Positions 11,601 to 19,263 of a DNA stretch of 26,874 nucleotides are shown here, one piece after another. The stretch covers positions 44,944 to 71,817 of the forward strand of contig KN885328.1 of NCBI GenBank assembly GCA_000934455.1, written 5' to 3'. Numbering within the stretch: the first letter of the stretch is position 1; each line of letters opens with the position of its first letter. A program made the translations under genes and the position numbers. The DNA is from Apostichopus parvimensis (taxonomy: Eukaryota; Echinodermata; Holothuroidea; Aspidochirotida; Stichopodidae). Under the pieces are notes generated by a model. That model had not been told where the DNA came from, made no database searches, and saw only the letters and a program-made list of their open reading frames with translations.

Positions 11601-14600
11601 CACACAAAGTTCCTAGTACGTGGTTATTGACTGTAAGCATCGTACAGTAATGAAAGAAAATATGATATTAAATTTTTAAACTAAACGGTGAATAAAGTAT
11701 TTTGATCCATTACATCTTATCTAAAAGTGACTTATTTCTTTATTAGGCTATATAAACTAACCCTAATAGTTTTCTTTTGGGTGGGTGGGGTGGGGAGTAG
11801 AGTAGGTTACAATGAGGGGGGGTGGGGGGTCTATCTGCGTCTTTTGTTCTTTTCTTGTTTAGGTTGTTTGACCTCCTGATATACTTAGTTTCTGCCAAGA
11901 CTATTCCTCCTCTGTAAATATTCAAATGTAAGACCAAAAGATTTGCAATGCTGATATTCGTTTGCTATTCAAGTTGTATGTATGTGTGTAAGTATGTATG
12001 TATTTTTAGATCCTCCTGCAAGCAGGAACTCGCGAAGAAGCCATCAATGGCTTATCAAAGCCGCAAGCTGACCGAAGTCAGTCTCTTAGATTCATATTTT
12101 AACGTCCATGATTATGAATTGTCAATTGCCAACAACTCTGTAACTGGACGAAATACATTAATCTTGGAGGGACTCGAACTCGTGACCTTATGATTGGACG
12201 GCACCGGCGTTAACCACTGAGCTAACACTCCCTGTTTCAGTTTTTCTTTTGTATTTTCAGTTTTCTTTTGTATTTTTAGTTTTTCAGTTTCCTTGTGTAT
12301 GTTGTTTTTGTATTGCAACAGTTGGTAACTGCAACACGTTTGTATCTCTTGCACGCACGTTTTAAAGAGATGTTGGATTTAGCCGTTTTACAGAAGTGTC
12401 ATTCTATCAATGTCATGGTTGTTCTGTAGAGAACTAGAAGGGTGGTGTATAGTCTAGTGTGTAATGAGGCAAGGATTAACTCGAAGATGTTGGAGTATCA
12501 TGCAGTGTGCCACTTTAATATGGTCAATTTCAATTTCTGAAAGTGTCCCAAGTTGTAGGGTCACGCCCGTCCTTACAGTGTATACAAGATGACTTACCTT
12601 CTAAGGATATTTGTTGTGTAGCATGCTTCAGACCACCGGAAAGTATTGTGCCTCCGTTAGGCGATATTTCTCTCAGTAGACTTAAGGCGTCATCGATATC
12701 ATCCCTACATAAGTATGAAGAAGAATGAAAAGTATGAAATACACGAAAAAATATGAAATACACGAAGAAGTATGAAAAGCGCGAAGGCCATAAACAAAAT
12801 TGAGAATTAAGGATTCCCTAAGAGTAGTGTTTCATTCTACCTTTATAAAAGTTAAAATACCAGAATCTTTTTTTAAATAGTTAATGAATATATTTGTAGG
12901 TAAATCAAATCCTAACAACACGCATTTCTCAGTAAAACCTTGCACGACAGCATCAGAATTTAAAATAAAGAGTTCACCAAGGTGTTACTTGACCAAGAAG
13001 AAAAGACCAGAATGAATTTAAAAAGACTTAAACCAATTGAATGAGCTTGTCGTACATGAATTAGTATGTCGGGGAGGGGTAGGTGCAGGTTGAAAACTGC
13101 ATATCAAAAGTATAGGAACAACCCGGTACAACTCTACCTTCACTTATTTCCCTCTCCCCAGTTCGTTCTATAAAACCTTTGACTTTTCATACCACTCTTT
13201 AACGTGAGGCTATCATCCTTCCCCCCCCCCCCCCCCCCGTTCCGCTTCCCTTGTATTGTGGAATGACATAACTTTAAATTCTATGTGTAAAATAATTTAG
13301 AGAATCTCCAATAAACGGTTGGTAGAATGCGATTTGTCTTTGAAGTGAAATTTTTGCCATCAGTGATGCCATTCCTGTATGGACAACCAGTGGCAGGATA
13401 ATAATATAATACACAATAACCACAATGTTCCCTTAGGGGGGTTGGGTGGGGTGGGGTGAGGCGCATCATAATAAATAATTCGTAATAACAAAGATCATCT
13501 GTTAGATTTTGGCAAATCCTATAGGCAAAACATGAATCTTCATTAAGTAAATCATTTTAATACCAGGTAGCGGTTCAGCGAAACCTGACAAACAGACCCA
13601 GCGATTCACCGTACGGTTTCTACGGCAAGGATATATCAATTAGCATACCCTTCTCAAAGAAGAACATTTCCTATATTTGCAAGTGGTTACATAACGAAGA
13701 CAATGATAAAGAAAAAATCATGATTGAGAGCACAAATGAAATACTATTATTTGTATGTTATAAGATAAAACTGTTACCTGTTGCCTGTTAGGGGTAATAC
13801 TGTCCGCGCAATGCTTGAAAATGTTATAAACGAAACCCTTAGACTTGCGCTACAAAGAAGGAAAGAACAAATAAATAAACAGACAAGTGGTAAAATACAA
13901 CTCGAAGTTTAACGAGGGCTTTAGCGCCACGCTTTGTAATACTATATACCTTGTGTGATAGTCACCATCTTCAAAGTGGCGGCCACCTCGATAAACAGAT
14001 GGATATACCGACTAAGCAAAAAGTAGTACATTTTCAATACATTTATATATCTTTTTTTAATCAGTTACGAGCTGTTGTCTAGTTATGATCACATCGTGTT
14101 ATATATACTTTCATTAAATTGTTTTTAGCGTTTGCCGATTTTAAAATCTTGGTCCACGACACGTACACATCACTTTAAATATATGGATATTTGTATAAGA
14201 TTGTTACACTTCCGTTGGAATAAGGAAGAAAGTAATTTCTATATACCCTCATTACGAATTGAAAGTTTAACTGGTCAAAGAGAGCCGTATACAATGAAAG
14301 CCTTGAGAGTCCACTTGCATGCAAGCATGACATATACGGAAAAACTATAATCCAATAGATGCTAGTGTGAAGTTAGATTCGAATTAAGTCGTATTTACTG
14401 AAAGGTTCATCCATTAACTGTCTGCTTCCGAATTTCCACTAAGCTGATAGATTCTTCACTCCATACTCGCCCCATGTGCATCCCATATATAGTAGCATAC
14501 ACATAATAAAGTAGCATAGGCCTACACAAAATTAAGTAGCATATACAAAATATATAGTAGCATACACAAAATATATTACCTTACATTACTCTATAACTAT

Positions 14601-16845
14601 TTCATACAATCCAACGAATGATCCTTTGAACGGAAAGTCCCCCAAGATAGAGCATGGGCAGGAATACCAAAATATTTGTTGCATTCTTAGTACCATTCCT
14701 ATTACATTGAGTAGCATACACAAAATTTAAAGTAGCATACACAAAATATATTACCTTACATTACTCTATAACTATTTCATACAATCCAACGAATGATCCT
14801 TTGGACGGAAAGTCCCCCAAGATAGGGCATGGGCAGGAATACCAAAATATTTGTTGCATTCTTAGTAGCCTGCCATTCCTATTACATTGAGTAGCATACA
14901 CAAAATATAAAGTAGCATACACAAAATATATTACCTTACATTACTCTATAACTATTTCATACAATCCAAAGAATGATCCTTTGACGGAAAGTCACCCAAG
15001 ATAGAGCATGGGCAGGAATACCAAATATTTGTTGAATTCTTAGTAGCCTACCATTCCTATTACATTGAGTAGCATACACAAAATATAAAGTAGCATACAC
15101 AAAATATATTACCTTACATTACTATATAACTAATTCATACAATCCAACGAATGATCCTTTGACGGAAAGTCACCCAAGATAGAGCATGGGCAGGAATTCT
15201 TAGTACCATTCCTATTCTATTGAGACCATAACCTTGTGATCATAACGATGTTACTGTAGTATACCTATAGCCAAACTTTGCTTATTTTATTACCAAATGA
15301 GAATGTTACCTTATGATTTAATTACACAATTGAGATAATTTCTGCAAGACTCTTCTTTTTTTTGTGGGGAGGTGGAAGGGGGAGGGGTGGGGTAGGGGTA
15401 GGGGAAGGGAGGGGGAAGGGGAAGAAGGAGGGGGAGGGGGTTATCTCGCATGCTTACCTTGTAAACCTTTGATATAGTTCCTCCACAAAATTGACCGTTT
15501 GCTCTTTAAAGTGAGGTTCGGTGATACTTCCTGAACTGTTAAGAAATTTGATTGCATGGACGTCAATAAAATACATGAATATTGAAACAATACCTATGAA
15601 TAAACATTACATAATGAGCTGCATTTATCCTTTGAAGTGAAATACCTGAAACTATCTACAGTATCCGTCACAAGGGGATGGAGTTGGTGAACATGTGGGA
15701 GTGGGAGTGGGAGTGGGAGTGGGAGTGGGGCCGACACTGGGTGAGTGAACATGTGGGAGTGGGGCCGACACTGGGTGAGCTTTGGGGTGCGTCTAATAAT
15801 AACATGTGGGAGTGGGGCCGACACTGGGTGAGCTATGGGGTGCGTCTAATAATAACATGTGGGAGTGGGGCCGACACTGGGTGAGCTTTGGGGTGCGTCT
15901 AATAATAACCTTGAACTCGGCTTATACTAAAACATTTGATTCAATGTTTCTATCTCAGTAAATCATCCCAGCTATTCAGATGTCGGATAATTAATTCACT
16001 AATAACCAAGGCTAGTAGAAGCAGGACTAGCGGGACCATTATCGTGGAATCAGATATTAGCAGTAGCCTACTAGAAGCAGTTACCCCTTATACAGTAAAA
16101 ACATGGATTCAATGTGCAAGGTAAAATCCAATTCATTGTATTACGTAATGATTCTATACGCATATGAATAAATTAGCTATAGGGTCTACAGTATAAACTA
16201 TTTATACATTGGGAGCCCAATATCATTAACAGAGTACCTAAAGGGTTAATTATAAACAATGTGTGAGCGTGGATGTTAGTTTATTAACTGGAAATAAATA
16301 AACCCAATTCATTCATAGTATTCAGTACTATGAAGGGCTGAGGAGATCACGAGGTTAAGTCCAAGATCTATAATAGTACAAAAACAATATTTAAGTCCTA
16401 GAATAATGCAAGAAAAACATCCAAGAAATGTTGTTATTTTCTTAATTACAAGAGGCCGCCGTCTAACAATGATGTAAGTCAAACTCATATGTCACATGGC
16501 ATTCGTAACACGAGAGGAAAAATTGTTTGTATTGCCTCTGTATAGAAAAGGTAACAACATGCATGTAGTCTCTTTTTGACACCAATAGGAGAGAGTATCT
16601 TGTGTTTTATAAAAGTCTAAAGAAGCAATACAAGTATTTAGTCTTATTACAGACTCTGAACATGTTATGATATTAAGACCTAATTTGATAATAACTTGAG
16701 AAAGTACTTACGTGTCAAGAACAAAGTAAACATCAAAACCACCGCTACATTTAGTCTGGACTGGGACATCAATTTGTCTTATCACCAAGGCAAAACTCGA
16801 CGATAAAATTGTTAAAATTAAAAGTGAATGATTAAGACGCTTCAT
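2655..16845 (-). CDS. ANTXR: Anthrax toxin receptor family gene (ANTXR1/ANTXR2-like), 15 coding exons, complete
   Basis: Single-pass type I receptor of the ANTXR (TEM8/CMG2) family. Vertebrate members bind collagen and other matrix proteins and link them to actin; the same role here is inferred. Joining 15 exons with GT-AG introns gives 1530 coding bases, 509 residues plus stop, with every junction phase agreeing. Seen in the product: signal peptide about 1-20; vWA domain about 36-207 with MIDAS residues D44, S46, S48, T114 and D143; Ig-like region about 208-312 with C213, C225, C250, C273 and C307; membrane helix about 316-338 ending in WWFW; cytoplasmic tail 345-509. C33 and C213 probably pair, closing the vWA domain. 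N-glycosylation sequons lie at N210, N231, N255, N292 and N299. The tail has two proline-rich stretches, the family block around VDVSLIGGVGAGGI, and MRPQPGDKGRC near the end. Length is close to the vertebrate paralogues (about 490-565). I cannot tell whether it is nearer ANTXR1 or ANTXR2; it may be the single invertebrate orthologue. Confidence 0.94.
3019..3099 (-). CDS. ANTXR: ANTXR-like exon 14: conserved C-terminal tail motif
   Basis: 81 bases, 27 codons (474-500), between acceptor CACAG and donor GTATAT. It reads YDRLSLMRPQPGDK, a strongly conserved ANTXR C-terminal block. Confidence 0.92.
3390..3510. repeat. 27-bp minisatellite in intron 13
   Basis: About 4.5 copies of a unit beginning CCTTCATTATACCCC and ending in a C/T-rich stretch, with starts at 3390, 3416, 3443, 3470 and 3497. 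The length is divisible by three, so open frames run through it on both strands. These are artefacts of the repeat, not genes. Confidence 0.92.
3607..3810 (-). CDS. ANTXR: ANTXR-like exon 13: cytoplasmic tail
   Basis: 204 bases, 68 codons (406-473), between acceptor TTTCTAG and donor GTAAGC. It opens VRWGTSGNTEAALHLERGK, a close match to the ANTXR tail. It continues into a second proline-rich region (about 446-463) and then KKKGCCSWIS. The lysine-flanked C468-C469 pair could be lipid-modified (inference). Confidence 0.93.
4592..4774 (-). CDS. ANTXR: ANTXR-like exon 12: proline-rich tail and conserved cytoplasmic block
   Basis: 183 bases, 61 codons (345-405), between acceptor ATACAG and donor GTACGT. 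It begins VVLKDKPVAPAPPPP, has a second PPPPKPE run, then WPKVDVSLIGGVGAGGI, the cytoplasmic motif found in ANTXR1 and ANTXR2. Vertebrate members have an acidic stretch where this one has proline and lysine. Confidence 0.94.
5006..5101 (-). CDS. ANTXR: ANTXR-like exon 11: transmembrane helix
   Basis: 96 bases, 32 codons (313-344), between acceptor TGTACAG and donor GTAAGT. It encodes an uninterrupted hydrophobic run of about 23 residues (316-338) rich in Leu and Gly, ending in WWFWNLLFCA. This is the membrane-exit signature of ANTXR proteins, with a juxtamembrane cysteine C343. Confidence 0.94.
5218..5490. repeat. About 33-bp AT-rich minisatellite in intron 10
   Basis: About eight imperfect copies of a unit around CCTCACTAATAAACAAATAT followed by TAATTAAAGTAAT. 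The two rightmost full copies are nearly identical and the left ones more diverged. Confidence 0.9.
5795..5885 (-). CDS. ANTXR: ANTXR-like exon 10: end of Ig-like domain and juxtamembrane stalk
   Basis: 91 bases between acceptor TTTAG and donor GTAAGA, residues 283-312. It reads VEVQVSVNNISFVSSNVTIS then DCTPPPP. C307 is the last extracellular cysteine, followed by a short proline stalk before the membrane. Sequons at N292 and N299. Confidence 0.91.
5929..6130. repeat. About 33-bp minisatellite in intron 9
   Basis: Five to six degraded copies of a unit around GATATAATCAATACTATACC, then TATCGAATATTC, with copies shrinking or diverging to the right. It starts about 45 bases before the acceptor side of exon 10 in plus coordinates. 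Confidence 0.8.
6606..6672 (-). CDS. ANTXR: ANTXR-like exon 9: Ig-like domain
   Basis: 67 bases between acceptor AACAG and donor GTAAGT, residues 261-281. It reads VVTSTELLCESPLIPLG, with C273 in the position of the family's LLCP motif. Both phases match the neighbours. Confidence 0.9.
6867..7243. repeat. 20-bp minisatellite, about 18 copies, in intron 8
   Basis: Near-identical units of ATGCATGGTTTATCTTATCA, with one 10-bp insertion at about 6961-6970 and a few variants near the right end. The unit length is not a multiple of three and contains no plus-strand stop. All three plus frames are therefore open and encode the same periodic peptide in shifted register. Confidence 0.95.
7469..7530. 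repeat. AATTT-rich simple repeat
   Basis: Imperfect (TTTAA)n/(ATTTA)n tract directly beyond the exon 8 donor. To its left, 7335-7420 is G/A-rich with a run of about ten G. Confidence 0.8.
7538..7633 (-). CDS. ANTXR: ANTXR-like exon 8: Ig-like domain
   Basis: 96 bases between acceptor AACAG and donor GTAAGT, residues 229-259. It reads VSISGNGFDKT then LVYCNFKLNN, recognisable as the ANTXR Ig-like segment with its GNGF motif and C250. Sequons at N231 and N255. An AATTT-rich stretch starts about 8 bases past the donor. Confidence 0.92.
8104..8164 (-). CDS. ANTXR: ANTXR-like exon 7: start of the Ig-like extracellular domain
   Basis: 61 bases between acceptor TTCTAG and donor GTAAGG, residues 208-227. 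C213 follows the vWA domain and C225 follows TPDEV, matching the family spacing of cysteines. The NTS sequon is at 210-212. Confidence 0.91.
8695..8847 (-). CDS. ANTXR: ANTXR-like exon 6: C-terminal half of vWA domain
   Basis: 153 bases, 51 whole codons (157-207), between acceptor CTCCAG and donor GTAAGA. It reads ARSYGSTVMAVRVG, then a helix beginning SQIDDLL, then ETHIFKGDTFDDLESIIAK. This is the usual last strand and helix of the ANTXR vWA domain. Confidence 0.93.
8848..10105 (-). other. Intron 5, no gene
   Basis: A 152-codon plus-strand open frame at 8754-9212 overlaps exon 6 antisense. I see nothing in it resembling a known protein and treat it as a shadow. A run of about nine G lies near 9580. 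Confidence 0.55.
10106..10182 (-). CDS. ANTXR: ANTXR-like exon 5: vWA core strand and MIDAS aspartate
   Basis: 77 bases between acceptor TTTTACAG and donor GTAGGT, residues 132-156. It reads SASVIITLTDG; D143 is the last MIDAS residue. The acceptor and the first coding bases are duplicated just upstream (see the 51-bp repeat at 10157-10258). A second acceptor 51 bases further out, with exon start at 10233, would keep the frame. Confidence 0.93.
10157..10258 (-). repeat. 51-bp tandem duplication of exon 5 acceptor and first coding bases
   Basis: Two adjacent 51-base units (10157-10207 and 10208-10258) differ at about five positions. Each holds a pyrimidine-rich stretch, an acceptor ending TACAG and the exon start GGGGTGATTCCG. 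The inner unit is used in the gene model. The outer unit stays open in the same frame and would add 17 residues (GDSVSVMIHFSYLCFTG). The outer copy also has GTGAGT, a good donor sequence, where the inner copy has GCGAGT. Confidence 0.9.
10259..11969 (-). other. Left part of intron 4, no gene
   Basis: Holds a C/T-rich tract at 10760-10880, a G run at about 11076-11087, a C run at about 11284-11297, and a G-rich patch at 11775-11830. The TCTGGTTACGCCACTAC just right of the C run resembles a hAT-type terminal repeat, but I found no partner end. Confidence 0.5.
11970..12232 (-). mobile_element. tRNA-derived SINE, apparently full length
   Basis: On the minus strand the head starts GGGAGTGTTAGCTCAGTGG. 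It contains an A-box-like TAGCTCAGTGG (12224-12214) and a B-box-like AGTTCGAGTCC (12180-12170), the internal RNA polymerase III promoter of tRNAs and tRNA SINEs. T-arm pairing is poor, so this is not a working tRNA. The body ends in a hairpin-like GCAAGCAGGA segment and a (TACA)n tail near 11970-12003. A second copy of the tail is at 24205-24256. No clear target duplication was found. It lies in intron 4, in gene orientation. Confidence 0.7.
12598..12704 (-). CDS. ANTXR: ANTXR-like exon 4: vWA helix and MIDAS threonine
   Basis: 107 bases between acceptor ATGTAG and donor GTAAGT, residues 96-130. It reads DDIDDALSLLREI, then NGGTILSGGLKHA. T114 in GGT is the expected MIDAS threonine, 70 residues after D44, close to the spacing in human ANTXR2. 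The final helix ends HATQQISLE. The linker to the next strand looks a few residues shorter than in vertebrate paralogues. Confidence 0.93.
12705..13777 (-). other. Intron 3, little else visible
   Basis: Runs between exon 4 and exon 3. It contains a run of about 18 C at 13221-13238 and a G-rich patch near 13434-13460. Short GAAGTATGAAA repeats flank the exon 4 acceptor (12710-12780). I see no coding or RNA gene. Confidence 0.6.
13778..13849 (-). CDS. ANTXR: ANTXR-like exon 3: vWA beta strand
   Basis: 72 bases between acceptor TTTGTAG and donor GTAACA. Reads LRVSFITFSS then TVLPLTGN, matching the second vWA strand of ANTXR proteins. It covers residues 72-94, with split codons 71 and 95 at its two ends. 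Confidence 0.92.
14470..15230. repeat. Satellite-like tandem repeat, about 178-bp unit, 4 copies, in intron 2
   Basis: The marker TTACCTTACATTACT recurs at 14576, 14751, 14931 and 15109, giving periods of 175, 180 and 178. Each unit also has TCATACAATCCAA, GAATGATCCTTTG, a GGAAAGTC block and GAGCATGGGCAGGAAT-type sequence. A short AGTAGCATACACAAAATAT sub-repeat occurs between units. Copies are about 90-95% alike by eye; the last is truncated. Confidence 0.92.
15358..15440. repeat. Polypurine, G-run-rich tract beside exon 2 donor
   Basis: Nearly pure purine on the plus strand, with more than ten runs of three or more G separated by short loops. This can form a G-quadruplex on the plus strand. 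In the ANTXR-like transcript it is a C/U-rich tract starting about 12 bases past the exon 2 donor. Confidence 0.8.
15458..15535 (-). CDS. ANTXR: ANTXR-like exon 2: MIDAS DxSxS and first vWA helix
   Basis: 78 bases between acceptor AACAG and donor GTAAGC. With the split Thr codon from exon 1 it completes DTSGS, the DxSxS motif that coordinates the divalent cation (D44, S46, S48). It continues as an amphipathic helix ending ELYQRFT, as in ANTXR homologues. Both phases match the neighbours. A strongly C-rich tract on the transcript strand starts about 12 bases past the donor. Confidence 0.93.
15690..15908. repeat. 53-bp minisatellite with embedded GGGAGT hexamers, in intron 1
   Basis: CCGACACTGGGTGAG recurs at 15731, 15765, 15818 and 15871. 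The last three units are nearly identical 53-mers containing AACATGTGGGAGTGGGG and TGCGTCTAATAATAAC. The left end carries about five GGGAGT hexamers (15696-15728). Confidence 0.9.
16712..16845 (-). CDS. ANTXR: ANTXR-like exon 1: signal peptide and start of vWA domain
   Basis: Encodes residues 1-44 plus two bases of codon 45. The chosen ATG at 16845-16843 gives MKRLNHSLL followed by a hydrophobic run to about residue 20, a good signal peptide, then C33 and the vWA first strand FDVYFVLD. The open frame continues upstream to an in-frame ATG at 17055-17053. That start would put 70 extra residues before the signal peptide and sits about where transcription should begin, so I reject it. The donor GTAAGT follows at 16711-16706. 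D44 is the first MIDAS residue; the rest of the DxSxS motif is in exon 2. Confidence 0.9.
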
Positions 16846-17076
16846 TTTCGCTGCATTTATTGTAATTGTTATAGGAACAATGCTATTACTGCTCAGAGAT
16901 CGGACAATAAAGTAATAACCACAGAGACCTTGATGGAGAAAGCAAAGAATGGTACTGTCAAAAACACGTTCGTACACCGAATGACTGCTAAATCCTAGTA
17001 AAACTCGAACTTTTAAAGAATTCAGTGGACTGTGACGAGGAGACCAGTCATACATATATACCCGTGCATGCTCAAA

Positions 17077-17084
17077 CTTTTATA
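17077..17084 (-). promoter_or_regulatory. Candidate TATA box of the ANTXR-like gene
   Basis: Exact TATAAAAG on the minus strand about 230 bases before the chosen start codon. It predicts a transcription start near 17045-17055 and a 5' UTR of about 200 bases. A CCAATC motif lies about 125 bases further upstream. AT-rich sequence makes chance matches common, and a spliced upstream 5' exon remains possible. Confidence 0.4.
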
Positions 17085-17203
17085 AAATATCCTAAAATCT
17101 AATACACAATTACAAAAACTATCTATTGTATCAATACGAACTCGAACACGGTACGGTACGATACGGCCGATGACTAATCAGCTAGCTAAAGAAGAAGAAA
17201 CCT

Positions 17204-17209
17204 GATTGG
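17204..17209 (-). promoter_or_regulatory. Candidate CCAAT box
   Basis: CCAATC on the minus strand upstream of the TATAAAAG motif. Position and orientation suit a promoter element for the ANTXR-like gene, but a six-base match alone is weak. Confidence 0.25.
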
Positions 17210-17488
17210 TCAATATCGGTGACTCCTCCTCCTTTTTCACCTCTCTTGCGATATTCATAGTTAGGAAGATTGTTTCATTGAGTCATACACTGAAAAGTTC
17301 TGAAAGGGTGCAAAGTGTTTCTGCTGATAATATGTCCTTGAAATAGATTTGTTTTCAATGAACTGTCAAGAAAAATGACACGACAAATTTACTGGTGAGT
17401 AAACGTTATTGTACTTCGTCGAACCCTATATAGATGACGTAATTCGTGACGCATTGGGGTTCCTTCTTGATTACTGGGGTGCGATAGT

Positions 17489-17560
17489 TGTGGTGTGGGT
17501 GGTTGTGGGGTGGTTGTGGGGTGGTTGTGGGGTGGTTGTGGGGTGGGGTGGATGGGGAGG
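17489..17560. repeat. GGTTGTGGGGT tandem repeat upstream of the gene
   Basis: About five copies of a 12-bp unit GGTGGTTGTGGG, then GGTGGGGTGG. Plus-strand G runs could fold as a G-quadruplex. It lies about 400 bases upstream of the predicted start of transcription. Confidence 0.85.
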
Positions 17561-17643
17561 TCTATCAATTCCTTTGTAGGGGATTTCTGTAACATATGGC
17601 ATAAGATTTCGCTAGTTCTTTGACGGTATGTATTTGTAGAACC

Positions 17644-17995
17644 CAGTGGCGTAGGAAGGTACTTTTGAGTGGGGGAGGGGGGGGGGGCTAAAGACTGATG
17701 GCCGGCCTGGGGGATGGGTCTAAGGGGAGGTTTTTTATTGCATTTTCAGGTGGCCTCAGATGCAAGTTGGTGCAATATAGCACACTTCAACACCCACTCC
17801 ATTTTGTAAATAAGTTTGCATTTTCACCTGGCCTTAGATGCAATTTGGTGCTCCAAATGAGATTATTTTCTCATTTGGAAATGAAAAAGGGGTTTTCTGA
17901 CTTGCGGAGCGGGGGGCGGAATGATACTTTCGCCCCCCATATTTTTCATTGGGGGCTGGCGCCCCAGCCCCCCCCCCCCGGTTCCTACGCCCTTG
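17644..17995. mobile_element. hAT-type miniature inverted-repeat element (352 bp)
   Basis: The ends are CAGTGGCGTAGGAAGG on the left and, as reverse complement, CAAGGGCGTAGGAACC on the right. It is bracketed by an exact 8-bp duplication GTAGAACC (17636-17643 and 17996-18003). An 8-bp duplication with CAGTGGCG-like ends is characteristic of hAT transposons. Inside are a G run and a C run near opposite ends, two 33-bp imperfect direct copies (17741-17773 and 17819-17851), and a perfect 11-bp hairpin (17852-17862 with 17869-17879). There is no transposase, so it is non-autonomous. Confidence 0.88.
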
Positions 17996-18003
17996 GTAGA
18001 ACC

Positions 18004-18668
18004 CTTGGTCCACCAGGGTCCTCTATGAGATCGCTAGTCTACTCCTTTGTAGACGATACACTGAATCACGGAGTTAGAATACTTCCGTGTATGACCAGGG
18101 AGTTGTTATGGAACATCTCCCTGGTATAACTTGCAAAAGTCTTGTGATGTAAGCTGCCTTTACACACTCTTCAACCAAAGGATAAGAAAACTGAATGTAA
18201 TTAGGTACTGGCGACACTACTAAATGTTTTCAATACGTGCATAATCCGATAAACACATTGTACCGCTGGGTAGGTTCTTTTATGTACACAAAACACCACG
18301 GCTGTCTAAATTGTTCCCCCCCCCCCCTCCACCGCCCCTGGAACAATTTGATGACGAGTTTGGTGAACACGTGGCCGAAGTACCGAAGAATAGAACTCTA
18401 TGACCATATGAGGAAATAATATATGTTTTGCATATTATATTGCGAAAATGACAACGCAATTGCTGAGAGGTAAAATGGGAAGGATATGCGGTTTGTCTAA
18501 CCCCTATCAAATACCAGCTGTAATGTCGAGGAACTAATGATATATAATTTATACAGTAACGCGGTAGGACTAAACAAGTTTGTTTTGTTTCTTGGTTGCT
18601 ATTATTTGGTGTCGGCAGTGGCATTGAGAGCCACGTATATGGCCGCAAGAAAAAGACGGTCACCTGGA
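18004..18668. other. Intergenic or 5' flank, no recognised gene
   Basis: Contains a C run near 18306-18317. Open frames here on either strand are short and dominated by the C/G run; none resembles a known protein. Confidence 0.45.
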
Positions 18669-18868
18669 CCCCTTAGTGATATATTGATTATACCTGAGTA
18701 TATTATCCCCTTAGTGAAATATTGATTATACCTGAAGTATATTATCCTCTCAGTGAAGTATTCATTATGCCTGAAGTACATTATCCCCTTAGTGAAGTAT
18801 TCACACCTGAAGTATATTATCCCCTTAGTGAAGTATTCATAACACCTAAAGTATATTATCCCCTTAGA
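18669..18868. repeat. About 38-bp minisatellite
   Basis: Five copies of a unit CCCCTTAGTGAAGTATTCAT followed by TATACCTGAAGTATATTAT, with 3-base length variants. Confidence 0.9.
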
Positions 18869-19263
18869 GTCCGAGATTGGGGATGGGGTGGGGGCACTGG
18901 TATATGATACCACTATTCACACATTACTATTGTCAGAGCAAATTATACCATAGTGAGGGAGCTATTGTCAGAGAGAACGGTAAGCCAATGAGTAACTTCC
19001 TTTCCAATTTAGACGAACATGGTTTGACTCTCGAGTTCTGATATCTTCCGGAATAAAAGTCACTCTATACACGAAACATATGCACTATTCATGTTAAGTG
19101 GTTTACTTTTTCTCATGTCATGGCTTATTTTAGTATGATTTTCGGTCTTGAGTCGGTCGCTTTATATTTTGTTAATTGGTTAATTGCTATATGATTATTG
19201 TATGGTACATTTCAGAAAGATCAATACCAGTGCAAATATAGAACATTTTAAGAACTCACTTAC

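Noticed and set aside
12098-12240. A functional tRNA gene on the minus strand
   Set aside because: A and B boxes are present, but the T-arm stem and acceptor pairing are poor, and the sequence continues into a SINE body with a repeated tail.
16846-17055. In-frame upstream ATG that would extend the ANTXR-like protein by 70 residues
   Set aside because: It would bury the signal peptide inside the protein, and the ATG sits at or next to the expected transcription start after the TATA motif. The later ATG gives a standard signal peptide.
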